Notes: generated from the sequence alone by a model not told the origin. A stretch of 64,000 nucleotides of DNA from UBA5704 sp036380715 (GCA_036380715.1 DASVEF010000299.1:1-64000); one strand, 5' to 3'. Positions 1-8,318 are shown, numbered from the stretch's first letter. Translations and numbers: made by a program.

Positions 1-1068
1 CCTCAGGTGATGCAGTACCCCGCTTCCGTCGCCGTCACCTGGCAGAAGACCTTCCACCAACTTGGCCCTACGGCGGGCGCTCTCCTCCGCCTGACCGCGT
101 TCCTCGCTCCGGATCCGATTCCGGTCGTGATGTTCGAGGCAGGTGAGGAGATCGTCAGGGAGGCGGCCAAGCTGCTGGCGCGGGAGACCCGTCGAAAATC
201 CGATACGAAGCTGATCAAGGCAGCGCTGGCCGATCTGGCAACGTATTCGATGATTGCTCGCCAGGAAGGCGGGACGTTTGCCGTCCATCGGATGGTCCAA
301 GAGGTCCTCCGGCAACAGATCCCGGAGAAACGGAGAAGAGACTGGATTGAGTTGTCCCTGCGGATCGTGAACCGCTTCTCCCCTTCTGAGCCATACGATG
401 TCCGCACGTGGCCTGTTTGGAACGTCATCCGGCCTCATGCGGCGCAGGTTGTGAAACACGCCGACGAAGCTGGAATTACCGACCCCACCTCTCGGCTTGT
501 GGGTGATCTGGGGATTCTGTTGTATTTCAAGAGTCTCCACGCCGAGGCTGAGCCCTTGATGCGACGCTCACTGGCCATCGTGGAGGACTCCTTCGGAGCC
601 GAACACCCCAGAATTGCCGTTTACGTCAACAACCTGGCTCAGTTGCTCCAGGCCACGAACCGTCGGGCCGAGGCCGAGCCCTTGATGCGGCGGGCCCTGG
701 CCATCGACGAGGCCGCCTTCGGAACCGAACACCCCAACGTCGCCATCCGACTCAACAACCTGGCTGCGTTGCTCCAGGCCACGAACCGTCTGGCCGAGGC
801 CGAGCCCTTGATGCGACGCGCCTTGGCCATCGACGAGGCCTCCTTTGGTGCCGAACACCCAAAGGTCGCCATCCGCCTCAACAACCTGGCTCAGTTGCTC
901 CAGGCCACGAACCGTCGGGCCGAGGCCGAGCCCTTGATGCGGCGGGCTGTGGAAATTTTTAAGAAGAGCCTGGGACCGGATCATCCCTATTCGCAAGGCG
1001 CGCGAAGAAACCTGGCGGCCCTCCTGCAGCCGCCTCAAGGAGCCCCCGGAGGGGGCGGCAGCGCGTAG
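1..1068 (+). CDS. C-terminal part of a STAND/TPR (kinesin-light-chain-like) protein, 5' end outside window
   Basis: The reading frame is open from base 1, so the first GTG at position 7 is probably internal and the gene starts upstream of the window. The first ~150 residues resemble the winged-helix/linker region that follows the NTPase of NB-ARC-like STAND proteins (segment LGPTAGALLRLTAFLAPDPI, then VHRMVQEVLRQ). Residues ~175-340 are TPR repeats of 42 residues with the kinesin-light-chain pattern (AEAEPLMRRALAIDE, FG.EHP.VA, LNNLA.LLQ). Such proteins are sensor or scaffold proteins; the ligand cannot be read from the repeats. The last residues, GAPGGGGSA, are encoded by a palindromic repeat that also supplies the stop codon, so the native C-terminus may have been replaced. 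The NTPase part is not visible, so the STAND assignment is an inference. Confidence 0.75.
   Translation, partial: PQVMQYPASVAVTWQKTFHQLGPTAGALLRLTAFLAPDPIPVVMFEAGEEIVREAAKLLARETRRKSDTKLIKAALADLATYSMIARQEGGTFAVHRMVQEVLRQQIPEKRRRDWIELSLRIVNRFSPSEPYDVRTWPVWNVIRPHAAQVVKHADEAGITDPTSRLVGDLGILLYFKSLHAEAEPLMRRSLAIVEDSFGAEHPRIAVYVNNLAQLLQATNRRAEAEPLMRRALAIDEAAFGTEHPNVAIRLNNLAALLQATNRLAEAEPLMRRALAIDEASFGAEHPKVAIRLNNLAQLLQATNRRAEAEPLMRRAVEIFKKSLGPDHPYSQGARRNLAALLQPPQGAPGGGGSA
541..1000 (+). repeat. 126-bp coding repeats (TPR units)
   Basis: Four units begin at about 541, 667, 793 and 919 with the same GCCGAGGCYGAGCCCTTGAT start. They are spaced exactly 126 bp (42 codons) and are nearly identical in DNA. 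The similarity at DNA level indicates recent duplication, and the copy number is likely to vary between strains. Confidence 0.85.
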
Positions 1069-1266
1069 CCCGGGCCGTGAGGCCCGGGTTTCGGAGTCCG
1101 ATTTCCCCTCCGAGCCCCGGATAGGGGCGGCACCTTCCCCCCGCCCCCGTCGGGGCTGACGCCCCTCGGCCCTCTGTCGCCCCCTCCGGGGCTCGGAGAT
1201 TGTGCGGGGCGGCGTTCCCGGCGCTTACGCGCGCCGGGCTACGTGCTGCCGCCCCCTCCGGGGCTC
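1040..1266. repeat. Long inverted-repeat (MITE-like palindromic) element at the 3' end of the TPR gene
   Basis: Bases 1040-1073 and 1234-1266 are near-perfect inverted repeats of 33-34 bp (one indel, one substitution). A second nested pair lies at about 1110-1131 and 1179-1198. A 10-bp hairpin (GCCCGGGCC / GGCCCGGG, about 1067-1090) right after the TPR stop codon could act as a terminator. The whole 227 bp can fold into one branched hairpin. The left arm encodes the last residues and the stop codon of the TPR gene. No transposase is present, so mobilisation in trans is an inference. Confidence 0.75.
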
Positions 1267-1296
1267 AAGAGGAAGAGGAGGTCGTTGGAAGATATG

Positions 1297-1660
1297 CACC
1301 CGGGCCTCCGGAAGTTACCCGGAGTCTCCGGGGGCCCACCCGAGATCGCCGGGAGCTCACCCGGGGTGCCCGAAAATCCACCCGGGGTCCCCGGGAGATC
1401 ACCCGAGGTCTCCGAAAGTCCACCCGGGACTTCCGGAAGTCCACCCCGAGCCTCCGGAAGTCCACCTGAGGTCTCCGGAAGCTCACCCGAGGTCTCCGGA
1501 AGTCCACCCGGGACCTCCGAAAGTCCACCCGAAGCCTCCAGAAGTCCACCCGAAGCCTCCGGGAATTCACCCGAGACCTCCGGGAGCTCACCCAGGGTCT
1601 CCGGACATCCACCCGGGGTCTCCGGACATCCACCCGGGGTCTCCGGAAGTCCACCCCTGA
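1297..1660. repeat. Tandem array of about 17 degenerate 21-bp repeats
   Basis: The unit is close to TCCGGAAGTCCACCCGAGG plus two bases and repeats every 21 bp with point variation and no clear length change. Because 21 is a multiple of three, several frames on both strands stay open (heptapeptides such as SGSPPEV, PEVHPGP and RRPRVDF). None has a convincing start, so the array is treated as noncoding. Two further arrays with the same period but different sequence lie at 17735-18090 and 34080-34440. Confidence 0.85.
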
Positions 1661-1974
1661 AGCTCGGGAAGACTTTTCCCTGACCCGGGAAGAATCTTCC
1701 ACACACCGGAGCCCTGTCCATATCCGCTACCAGCCCCCCAGACCCAGAAGACGAGCCGGAATTGCGCACATCCACCCCTTTACTCCCAGGGAATGCTAAG
1801 ATCAAGCCCCGAGGCGGGACCCAGCCCCCACTCAGGGTGGTCCGAGGTTTGCAGCAAAAAACTTCGGATGACCCGCACCGCTACGGAACGAAAGAATGGT
1901 AACCCACCGTCCGACGACATGCCCTTGAGAGGTTCTGTGGGCACTGGGACGACGGCCAATCGAGGAGGCTCTCA
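1661..1974. other. Intergenic leader region of the RRM gene
   Basis: About 310 bp without a supported gene. It holds the tail of the 21-bp array, a short palindromic AGCTCGGGAAGACTTTTCCC stretch near 1665, and a long 5' region before the RRM gene. Long leaders are common for cold-shock-type RNA-binding protein genes, but no specific RNA structure could be assigned by eye. Confidence 0.4.
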
Positions 1975-2379
1975 ATGGGCAAGAAGCTTTACGTAGGAAA
2001 CCTGTCTTACAGCGTCCGCGACAGCGACCTGGAGGATCTGTTCGCGGCTCATGGCTCCGTGCAATCCGCACAGGTGATCATGGACCGCGATTCGGGCCGC
2101 TCCAAGGGGTTCGGCTTCGTGGAGATGAGCAACGACGACGAGGCCCAGGCGGCCATCTCCGCGCTCAACGGCCGCGAGATCGAAGGCCGGGCTCTGACGG
2201 TCAACGAGGCCCGTCCCCGCGAGGAGGGTGGCGGTGGCGGACGCCGGAGCGGCGGCGGTGGCGGCGGCTATGGCGGTGGCGGCGGCCGGGGCGGCGGCTA
2301 CGGCGGTGGGGGCGGTGGTGGCCGGGGCGGCTACGGCGGCGGCGGTGGCGGCGGTCGCAGCGGCGGCGGCCGGTACTAG
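1975..2379 (+). CDS. Glycine-rich RRM RNA-binding protein
   Basis: A 134-residue protein with one RNA-recognition motif at residues 1-80 and a glycine/arginine-rich tail at 82-134. RNP2 is KLYVGNLSY (residues 3-11) and RNP1 is KGFGFVEM (about 43-50), with the aromatic residues used for RNA stacking intact. The tail is built of GGGGG, GYGG and GRGG blocks like those of cold-inducible RNA-binding proteins of cyanobacteria and plants. Known relatives bind single-stranded RNA and act as cytoplasmic RNA chaperones in the cold; that role here is inferred. The ATG follows the strong ribosome site GAGGAGG. The tail DNA is almost pure GGC/GGT and should be prone to slippage. A hairpin terminator follows. 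Confidence 0.93.
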   Translation: MGKKLYVGNLSYSVRDSDLEDLFAAHGSVQSAQVIMDRDSGRSKGFGFVEMSNDDEAQAAISALNGREIEGRALTVNEARPREEGGGGGRRSGGGGGGYGGGGGRGGGYGGGGGGGRGGYGGGGGGGRSGGGRY

Positions 2380-2397
2380 AAGCTCTCCTGAAACTCT

Positions 2398-2421
2398 CCC
2401 CCCTCCCACCCGGGAGGGGGG
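2398..2421 (+). terminator. Hairpin downstream of the RRM gene
   Basis: A 10-bp perfect stem (CCCCCCTCCC / GGGAGGGGGG) with a 4-base loop lies 19 bp after the RRM stop codon. It is not followed by a T-run, so it may be a REP-type hairpin rather than a classical intrinsic terminator. It separates the RRM gene from the nuo operon. Confidence 0.5.
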
Positions 2422-2459
2422 TAATTCCCTCCCCCGCAAGGGTTGTCTCCGCTCCTAGC

Positions 2460-2477
2460 TTGTGACATCCTTCACAT
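2460..2477. promoter_or_regulatory. Predicted Rex operator in front of nuoA
   Basis: TTGTGACATCCTTCACAT matches the Rex consensus TTGTGAANNNNTTCACAA at 12 of 14 defined positions, including both TTGTGA/TTCACA half-site cores. It lies about 110 bp before the nuoA start, and the rex gene is the last gene of the same gene run (13349-14002). Rex is known to leave its operator when NADH is high, so the site predicts repression of complex I at low NADH/NAD+ and autoregulation of rex. No convincing -35/-10 pair was found nearby. Confidence 0.75.
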
Positions 2478-2586
2478 GCCCGGGATTTCCGCTCCGGGCT
2501 CCGCACCAGGACGCATGTCCCGGAATCGGGCTGGACGCCGGCCCGGCACCGTTATTGATTCTGACCCTGCTGCTGGAGGACGATCG

Positions 2587-2985
2587 TTGCCGGAGCAGTA
2601 CTTTCCCGTTCTGCTGACGATGGGGGTCGCCATCGTGCTGGGGGTCGTGATCCTCACCCTCTCGTACCTGCTCGGCGAGCAGCGCGGAGGCCGGGTGAAG
2701 CTGGGCACGATCGAGTCGGGCATGCCTCTGCTCGACCGCTCCCACAAGCGCATCTCCGTCGCTTTCTTCCTCGTCGCCATCGATTTCATCGTCTTCGACC
2801 TGGAGGCCGCCTTCCTCTATCCCTGGGCGCTGGTCCTGCGCGAGATGGGGTGGGAGCTGTTCTGGGCGGTGATGGTCTTCGTCTTCATGATCCTGGTCGG
2901 GTACGCCTATGTCTGGCTCAAGGGCGGGCTCGACCTCGGGCCGCGGCGCGGCAACGTCGCCCGGCAGGGAGCCATGCTGTCATGA
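2587..2985 (+). CDS. nuoA: NADH-quinone oxidoreductase subunit A
   Basis: A 132-residue inner-membrane subunit of complex I with three predicted membrane helices (about residues 8-30, 58-80 and 90-112). The family motifs are visible: SGMPLLDRSHKRISVAFFL, then FIVFDLEAAFLYPWA with the conserved FDxE acid pair. The frame is open further upstream, but TTG at 2587 is chosen because GGAGG lies 7 bp before it and the protein then has normal family length. It opens an operon with nuoE to nuoN and rex. It overlaps nuoE by four bases (ATGA). NuoB, which normally follows, is absent. Confidence 0.95.
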   Translation: MPEQYFPVLLTMGVAIVLGVVILTLSYLLGEQRGGRVKLGTIESGMPLLDRSHKRISVAFFLVAIDFIVFDLEAAFLYPWALVLREMGWELFWAVMVFVFMILVGYAYVWLKGGLDLGPRRGNVARQGAMLS

Positions 2986-3482
2986 GCGTGAGCGAGCCCA
3001 AGGTGACGTCTACCGGCCTGCCTCCCGCGGCCAAGGCCGAGCTGGACGAGATCCGCAAGCGGTATCCGACTGACGAGGCCGCCCTGCTGCCGGCGCTCCA
3101 CATCGCGCAGCGCCTGTGGGGCGGCTGGCTGCCGGACGAGGCCCTCGAGGCGGTGGCGGCCGAGCTCGGCCTGCCGGTCTCCAAGGTCTACGGCGTGGTC
3201 ACGTTCTACGACCTCTACCACCAGAAGCCGGTCGGCCGGCACCGCATCCGCGTCTGCACCAACCTCTCCTGCCAGCTCCGCGGGTCCGAGGAGATCATGG
3301 AGGCGGTGCGCGAGGAGCTGCGCGTCGAGGAGGACGAGGTCACGCCCGACGGCCGCTGCTCTTACGTCCACTTCGAATGCCTGGGCTCCTGCGACACGGC
3401 GCCCATGATGATGGTCGACGAGACGTACCACGAGAACCTCACCCCGCGCCGGGTGCGGGACATCCTGCGAGGCCTGAAGTAA
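2982..3482 (+). CDS. nuoE: NADH-quinone oxidoreductase subunit E (24 kDa, 2Fe-2S)
   Basis: A 166-residue thioredoxin-fold subunit of the NADH-dehydrogenase module, cytoplasmic side. The four cysteines that bind the N1a 2Fe-2S cluster are present: CTNLSC in the first half and CLGSC in the second. The preceding helical segment (ALHIAQRLWGGW, SKVYGVVTFYDLY) is typical. The start ATG overlaps the nuoA stop codon, which indicates translational coupling. It directly precedes nuoF, its physical partner in complex I. Confidence 0.96.
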   Translation: MSVSEPKVTSTGLPPAAKAELDEIRKRYPTDEAALLPALHIAQRLWGGWLPDEALEAVAAELGLPVSKVYGVVTFYDLYHQKPVGRHRIRVCTNLSCQLRGSEEIMEAVREELRVEEDEVTPDGRCSYVHFECLGSCDTAPMMMVDETYHENLTPRRVRDILRGLK

Positions 3483-4769
3483 ATGTTCGAACCGGTGCTG
3501 ACCAAGAACGTCGGCAATCCCGCCGCCCTGACGCTCAAGGGGTACAAGAAGTCGGGCGGGTACGAGGGGCTGGCCAAGGCGCTCCAGATGGAGCCCGACA
3601 CCATCATCGAGGAGGTCAAGAAGTCCGGCTTGCGCGGGCGCGGCGGCGCGGGCTTCTCGGCCGGCCTCAAGTGGAGCTTCATCCCCAAGAACATCACGCC
3701 CAAGTACCTGGTCTGCAACGCCGACGAGTCCGAGCCCGGCACGTTCAAGGACCGCCTCCTCATGGAGTACGACCCGCACCAGCTCATCGAGGGGTGCGCC
3801 ATCTGCTGCTGGGCCGTGCAGGCGAACATCTGCTACATCTACATCCGCGGCGAGTACACCAAGGCTGCCACGATCCTGGAGCGGGCGCTCAAAGAGGCCT
3901 ACGAGGGGGGCATCCTCGGCGGCAGCCTGATGGGCTCGGGCTTCAAGCTGGACATGTACATCCACCGCGGCGCGGGCGCGTACATCTGCGGCGAGGAGAC
4001 CGGCATGCTGGAGTCGCTCGAAGGTAAGCGCGGCCAGCCGCGGGTCAAACCTCCTTTTCCTGCAGTTGTCGGCGCCTTCGGCAAGCCGACGGTGATCAAC
4101 AACGTCGAGACGCTCTGCAACGTGCCGCACATCATCACCCGCGGCGCCGACTGGTACAAGTCGATCGGCACGGACGAGCGCAACACCGGCCCCAAGCTCT
4201 ACGCCATCTCCGGCCACGTCGAGCGCCCGGGCACCTACGAGTACCCGATCGGCATCACGTTCCGCGAGATGCTGGAGAACGCGGGCGGCATGTACCGGGG
4301 CGGCACGCTCAAGGCGTTCATCCCGGGCGGCGCGTCGGCGCCGATCCTGCCGGCGTCACAGATCGACATCAAGATGGATTTCGACACGGTTGCCAAGGCA
4401 GGCTCCATGCTCGGCTCGGCCGCGGTGATCGTGATGGACGAGACCACCTGCATGGTCAGGTCGGTGGCCCGTCTTGCCAAATTTTTCAATCATGAGTCCT
4501 GCGGCCAGTGCACGCCCTGCCGCGAGGGGACGAACTGGATGGAGCTGCTCCTCAAGCGGATCGAGCACGGCGAGGGGACGGAGTCGGACGGCCGGCTGCT
4601 GCTCTCCATCTGCGGCCAGATCGGCGGCAACTCGCTGTGCGCTCTCGGCGACGCGGCCATCGGGCCGGTGAAGTCGCTGGTCGAGCGCTTCTATCCCGAG
4701 GTGGAGCAGCACGTCCGCGAACGGCGCTGCCCGTTCCCGCAGCGCCGCCACTTCCAGAACGGAGCCTAG
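3483..4769 (+). CDS. nuoF: NADH-quinone oxidoreductase subunit F (51 kDa, NADH/FMN site)
   Basis: A 428-residue subunit that oxidises NADH with FMN and passes electrons to cluster N3. The glycine-rich NADH/FMN segment GLRGRGGAGFSAGLKW is at about residues 48-63, the flavin segment CNADESEPGTFKDR at 78-91, and the N3 ligands ESCGQCTPCREGTNW at about 339-353, with the fourth cysteine in GNSLCALGD. Length is normal for the family. The ATG is one base after the nuoE stop codon. It forms the electron-input module with NuoE and NuoG. Confidence 0.97.
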   Translation: MFEPVLTKNVGNPAALTLKGYKKSGGYEGLAKALQMEPDTIIEEVKKSGLRGRGGAGFSAGLKWSFIPKNITPKYLVCNADESEPGTFKDRLLMEYDPHQLIEGCAICCWAVQANICYIYIRGEYTKAATILERALKEAYEGGILGGSLMGSGFKLDMYIHRGAGAYICGEETGMLESLEGKRGQPRVKPPFPAVVGAFGKPTVINNVETLCNVPHIITRGADWYKSIGTDERNTGPKLYAISGHVERPGTYEYPIGITFREMLENAGGMYRGGTLKAFIPGGASAPILPASQIDIKMDFDTVAKAGSMLGSAAVIVMDETTCMVRSVARLAKFFNHESCGQCTPCREGTNWMELLLKRIEHGEGTESDGRLLLSICGQIGGNSLCALGDAAIGPVKSLVERFYPEVEQHVRERRCPFPQRRHFQNGA

Positions 4770-4771
4770 AA

Positions 4772-6442
4772 GTGCCCAAAGTCACGATCAACGACCGCAC
4801 CGTGGAGGTGGAGACCGGCACGAACGTCATCGAGGCCGCTCTCAAGGTCGGTGTCCAGATCCCCCACTACTGCTACCACCCGCGCCTCTCGGTGGTGGGC
4901 CAGTGCCGCATGTGCCTGGTCAAGGTCGAGGGGATGCCCAAGCTGCAGGCCGGCTGCTCCACCCAGGTCATGAAGGACGGCATGGTGGTGCGCACGGACG
5001 TTCCCGAGGTCGAGGAGGCGCAGAAGGGGATGATGGAATTCTTCCTCATCAACCATCCCCTGGACTGCCCGATCTGCGACCAGGCCGGCGAGTGCGGCCT
5101 CCAGGACTACTCGTTCAAGCACGGCGTCGCCTACTCGCGCTTTCTGTTCGAGGACAAGCGGACGTACCCCGGCCGCGAGCGCATCCCGCTCGGTCCGAAC
5201 GTGATCCTGAACATGAACCGGTGCATCCAGTGCACCCGCTGCGTGCGCTTCACGCAGGAGGTCTCACAGACGGCCGAGCTCGGCTTCTTCAACCGTGGCG
5301 CCCGCGCCGAGATCGGCGTCTTCCCGGGCAAGCCGCTGGAGAATCACCTCTCGACCTGCGTGGTGGACATCTGCCCGGTGGGTGCGCTGACCTCGACCCG
5401 CTTCCGCTTCGCCGAGCGCGTCTTCTACCTCGACAAGAAGCCGTCGCTCTGCACCGGCTGCGAAAACGGCTGCAACGTCACGATCGAGCACCGCCGGGGG
5501 GACATCAAGCGCTACAAGCCGCGCTTCAACCCCGAGGTCAACGACTACTGGATGTGCGACTACGGGCGGTCGACGTTCGAGCGCTACAAAAGGATGCCGC
5601 GCCTGTCCACGGTGCGCGTACGCCCCGAGGCCACGGGCAACGGCGGCTTCACCGGCGGCTGGAAGGAGGCGCTCGACCTCCTCCACCGGCGCCTGCGCTC
5701 GCGCGACGGCGGCGCGGTCGCCTTCCTCGGCTCGGGCTTCCTCACGGTCGAGGAGGCCTACCTGTTCGGCAAGCTGGCGGACACCCTGGGCTCGCCCCAC
5801 CGCTCGGTGCCGGTCGACCTCGGGCCGACCTGGACGATCCCCAACACCAAGGGCGGGATCAGCGGCACGGAGGCCGCGCCCAACCGCCGGGGCGCCGAGC
5901 TGGCCGGCCTGGCCGCTGGCGTGAGCCAGGGCGGACCGGTCCTCGACGCCGACGAGCTGCTGCTCGGCGACGGCGCCTCCAACTGTTCCGTGCTGATCGT
6001 CTGCGACAGCGACTTCGGCCGCGCGGCGCACGACCCCGCGGTGGTCGAGCGGCTGCGCCGCGCCAAGCTCCTGGTGGTCTTCGGCTGGTGCGACTCGCCG
6101 CTCGCCAAGGCGGCGGACATCGCCCTGCCGGTGCCCACGCACGCCGAGAAGGACGGTACGTTCGTCAACGTCGAGTGGCGGCTGCAGCACTTCGGGTCGG
6201 CCTATCCGGCCCCGGGCCAGGTACGGCCGCTGGTGGACGTGCTTGTGGACCTGCTCGCCCGCTTCGACGGGAGCTGGGCGAAGCTCTCGACCGGCGCGGT
6301 CTTCGACCGCCTCGCCGCCGAGCACCCGGCCTTCGCGGGCCTCGCCTGGAAAGATCTGCCCGCGGTGGGCGTCACCCTGAACGTGCCCGAGGCGCGGGCG
6401 GCCGTGGACGCCACGACGGCTTCGACGACGCAGGAGGTGTAG
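4772..6442 (+). CDS. nuoG: NADH-quinone oxidoreductase subunit G (short form)
   Basis: The iron-sulfur arm of complex I. Residues 1-80 are a 2Fe-2S ferredoxin fold (CYHPRLSVVGQCRMC, then AGCST). Next come the His/Cys cluster HPLDCPICDQAGECGLQD, the 4Fe-4S set CIQCTRCVRF plus CVVDICPVGAL, and the Mo-bis-PGD-type cluster CTGCENGC. The oxidoreductase-like remainder is only ~280 residues. At 556 residues the protein is much shorter than the ~780-910 residues of Thermus or E. coli NuoG, so the C-terminal region is reduced. The GTG start at 4772, two bases after the nuoF stop, gives the normal N-terminus. Confidence 0.94.
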   Translation: MPKVTINDRTVEVETGTNVIEAALKVGVQIPHYCYHPRLSVVGQCRMCLVKVEGMPKLQAGCSTQVMKDGMVVRTDVPEVEEAQKGMMEFFLINHPLDCPICDQAGECGLQDYSFKHGVAYSRFLFEDKRTYPGRERIPLGPNVILNMNRCIQCTRCVRFTQEVSQTAELGFFNRGARAEIGVFPGKPLENHLSTCVVDICPVGALTSTRFRFAERVFYLDKKPSLCTGCENGCNVTIEHRRGDIKRYKPRFNPEVNDYWMCDYGRSTFERYKRMPRLSTVRVRPEATGNGGFTGGWKEALDLLHRRLRSRDGGAVAFLGSGFLTVEEAYLFGKLADTLGSPHRSVPVDLGPTWTIPNTKGGISGTEAAPNRRGAELAGLAAGVSQGGPVLDADELLLGDGASNCSVLIVCDSDFGRAAHDPAVVERLRRAKLLVVFGWCDSPLAKAADIALPVPTHAEKDGTFVNVEWRLQHFGSAYPAPGQVRPLVDVLVDLLARFDGSWAKLSTGAVFDRLAAEHPAFAGLAWKDLPAVGVTLNVPEARAAVDATTASTTQEV

Positions 6443-6445
6443 AGA

Positions 6446-7462
6446 GTGGGCGCCGAGCTCGTCCCCACGGTCCTCAAGCTGGCGGTGATGCTGCTGTTCC
6501 TCCTGCAGGTCGCCCCGATCATGCTCTGGGTGGAGCGCCGCGGCAGCGCGCTGATCCAGGACCGCCTGGGACCCAACCGTGTGGGTCCTCTCGGCCTCTT
6601 CCAGGGCCTGGCGGACGCCGTCAAGTTCATGTTCAAGGAGGACGTGACGCCGGCCGCGGCGGACAAGCCGCTCTTTCTGATGGCGCCCGTTCTCGCGCTG
6701 CTGCCGGCGTTCACCACCATCGTGGTGATCCCGTTCGGCCCCGACTTCTTGTACAACGGCCGGACCTATCCGCTGGTGGTCGCGCCCGTGGAGACCGGGG
6801 TGCTGCTTTATCTGGCGATCGCCAGCCTCAGCGTCTACTCGCTGGTCCTGGCCGGCTACGCGTCGAACAACAAGTTCTCGCTGCTCGGCGCGCTGCGCGC
6901 TTCGGCGCAGCTCATCAGCTACGAGCTGGCCATGGCGATCGCGGTGCTGGCGGTGGTGGTCCCCGTCGGCTCCTTCTACCTGGGCGACGTGGTCCAGTAC
7001 CAGCGGGAGAACGTGTGGAACGCCCTGCCGCAGCTCCTCGGCTTCCTGGTTTTCGTGATCGCCGCGTTCGCCGAGACCAACCGCCTCCCCTTCGACCTGC
7101 CCGAGGCCGAGTCGGAGCTGATCGCCGGCTTCCATACCGAGTACAGCGCCATGCGCTTCGCGGTCTTCTTCATGGCCGAGTACACGTCCATGGCCGCGCT
7201 CTCGGCGCTCGGCGTGACGCTCTACCTCGGCGGCTGGAGCCTGCCGGGGGTGGACCTCCACGGCTGGCTGGGCGCGGCCGTGGGCCTGGCCGTGCTGCTC
7301 GGCAAGGTGGCCCTGTGCATGCTCTTCTTCGTCTGGGTGCGCTGGACCTTCCCGCGCTTCCGCTACGACCAGCTCATGCGGCTCGGCTGGAAGGTGCTGC
7401 TGCCGCTCGCCATCTTCAACCTGATCCTGGTCGCCGTCCTGACCCTGGCCGGGGTGCTGTGA
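6446..7462 (+). CDS. nuoH: NADH-quinone oxidoreductase subunit H
   Basis: A 338-residue, eight-helix membrane subunit that joins the hydrophilic arm to the proton-pumping arm and helps form the quinone chamber. Conserved segments are visible: ERRGSALIQDRLGPNRVGP near residue 30, FKEDVTP, the quinone-site segment SYELAMAI, and ETNRLPFDLPEAESELIAGF with the acidic cluster, followed by EYSAMRFA. The start is GTG at 6446 just after the nuoG stop. NuoI normally follows NuoH but is missing; nuoJ comes next. Confidence 0.96.
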   Translation: MGAELVPTVLKLAVMLLFLLQVAPIMLWVERRGSALIQDRLGPNRVGPLGLFQGLADAVKFMFKEDVTPAAADKPLFLMAPVLALLPAFTTIVVIPFGPDFLYNGRTYPLVVAPVETGVLLYLAIASLSVYSLVLAGYASNNKFSLLGALRASAQLISYELAMAIAVLAVVVPVGSFYLGDVVQYQRENVWNALPQLLGFLVFVIAAFAETNRLPFDLPEAESELIAGFHTEYSAMRFAVFFMAEYTSMAALSALGVTLYLGGWSLPGVDLHGWLGAAVGLAVLLGKVALCMLFFVWVRWTFPRFRYDQLMRLGWKVLLPLAIFNLILVAVLTLAGVL

Positions 7463-7472
7463 GGGATCTCCG

Positions 7473-8009
7473 ATGGAGATGCTGATCTTCCTGATCTTCG
7501 CCGCCCTGGCGCTGGCCTCGGCGGTCGTGGTGGTGGGGCACCGCAGCCCGGTCTACTCCACGATGGCCCTGGTGGTGACCCTGTTCTCGATGGCCGTGCT
7601 GTTCGTCGTGCTCGGCGCGCCGTTCATCGGCGTCCTCCAGGTGCTGATCTACACCGGCGCCATCGTGGTGCTGTTCCTGTTCGTCATCATGCTGCTGAAC
7701 GTCGGCCGCGAGGAGGTCCAGCCATCGGGCCAGCGGGCGCAGGCGGTCATGGCGATCCTCGGCGCGGTGGTGTTCGGCGGCCTGGTGATGCTGGCCGTGA
7801 GCGGAGTCCAGGCCGCGGCGTTCCCGCAGCTCACGCCGGAGATGGTCTCGGTCAAAGGGCTGGCCCGGGAGCTGTTCCGCGACTACCTGCTCCCCTTCGA
7901 GATCGTCGGCCTGCTGCTGCTCGTGGCGGTGATCGGCGCCACGGTGGCGGCGCGCAAGCCTCCCCAGGTTGATGTCTCCTCTCCCGACCCGAAGGAGTCC
8001 GAGCCTTGA
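7473..8009 (+). CDS. nuoJ: NADH-quinone oxidoreductase subunit J
   Basis: A 178-residue subunit with five membrane helices. The pi-bulge helix segment IGVLQVLIYTGAIVVLFLFV (residues ~50-69) is the most conserved part of the family and is intact. The hydrophilic C-terminus, about the last 25 residues (PPQVDVSSPDPKESEP), is variable in the family. It overlaps nuoK by four bases. It sits directly after nuoH, where nuoI is normally found. Confidence 0.95.
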   Translation: MEMLIFLIFAALALASAVVVVGHRSPVYSTMALVVTLFSMAVLFVVLGAPFIGVLQVLIYTGAIVVLFLFVIMLLNVGREEVQPSGQRAQAVMAILGAVVFGGLVMLAVSGVQAAAFPQLTPEMVSVKGLARELFRDYLLPFEIVGLLLLVAVIGATVAARKPPQVDVSSPDPKESEP

Positions 8010-8311
8010 GCGTCCCCATCTCCTGGTATCTGCTGCTCGCCGCGGTGATGTTCGCCATCGGCACCGTCGGAGCGCTGACGCGGCGCAACGGCATCAGCAT
8101 CTTCCTGTCCATCGAGCTGATGCTCAACGCCGCGAACCTGACGCTGATCGCCTACTCGCGGCAGCTCGCCGTGCACACCGGCCAGATCGTCGTCCTCTTC
8201 GTGATGGCGGTCGCCGCGGCCGAGGCCGCGGTCGGGCTCGCCCTGTTCATCGCCGTCTTCCGCCAGCGGCACACGATCGACCTCAACCGCATCAACCTGA
8301 TGCGCTGGTGA
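8006..8311 (+). CDS. nuoK: NADH-quinone oxidoreductase subunit K
   Basis: A 101-residue, three-helix subunit. The buried glutamates of the proton path are visible in SIELMLNAANL (helix 2) and in VAAAEAAVGLAL (helix 3). The TTG start at 8006 overlaps the nuoJ stop codon (TTGA) and has GAAGGAG nine bases upstream. The family length is ~100 residues, so the gene is complete. Confidence 0.95.
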   Translation: MSVPISWYLLLAAVMFAIGTVGALTRRNGISIFLSIELMLNAANLTLIAYSRQLAVHTGQIVVLFVMAVAAAEAAVGLALFIAVFRQRHTIDLNRINLMRW

Positions 8312-8318
8312 TCCCGCC

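Noticed and set aside
1297..1660. CRISPR array
   Set aside because: Units are contiguous 21-bp repeats without unique spacers, and no cas gene is present.
1202..1702. Overlapping open frames on both strands encoding heptapeptide repeats (SGSPPEV, PEVHPGP, RRPRVDF)
   Set aside because: All arise from one 21-bp tandem array whose length is a multiple of three. None has a ribosome site or known domain, and several frames are open at once.
1972..2506. Long minus-strand and shifted plus-strand frames (Ala- and Arg-rich) over the RRM gene
   Set aside because: They are shadows of the glycine-codon-rich tail of the RRM protein.
5264..7261. 665-codon minus-strand frame opposite nuoG and nuoH
   Set aside because: It lies antisense to two well-conserved genes and reads as Arg/Glu/Gln-rich low-complexity sequence.
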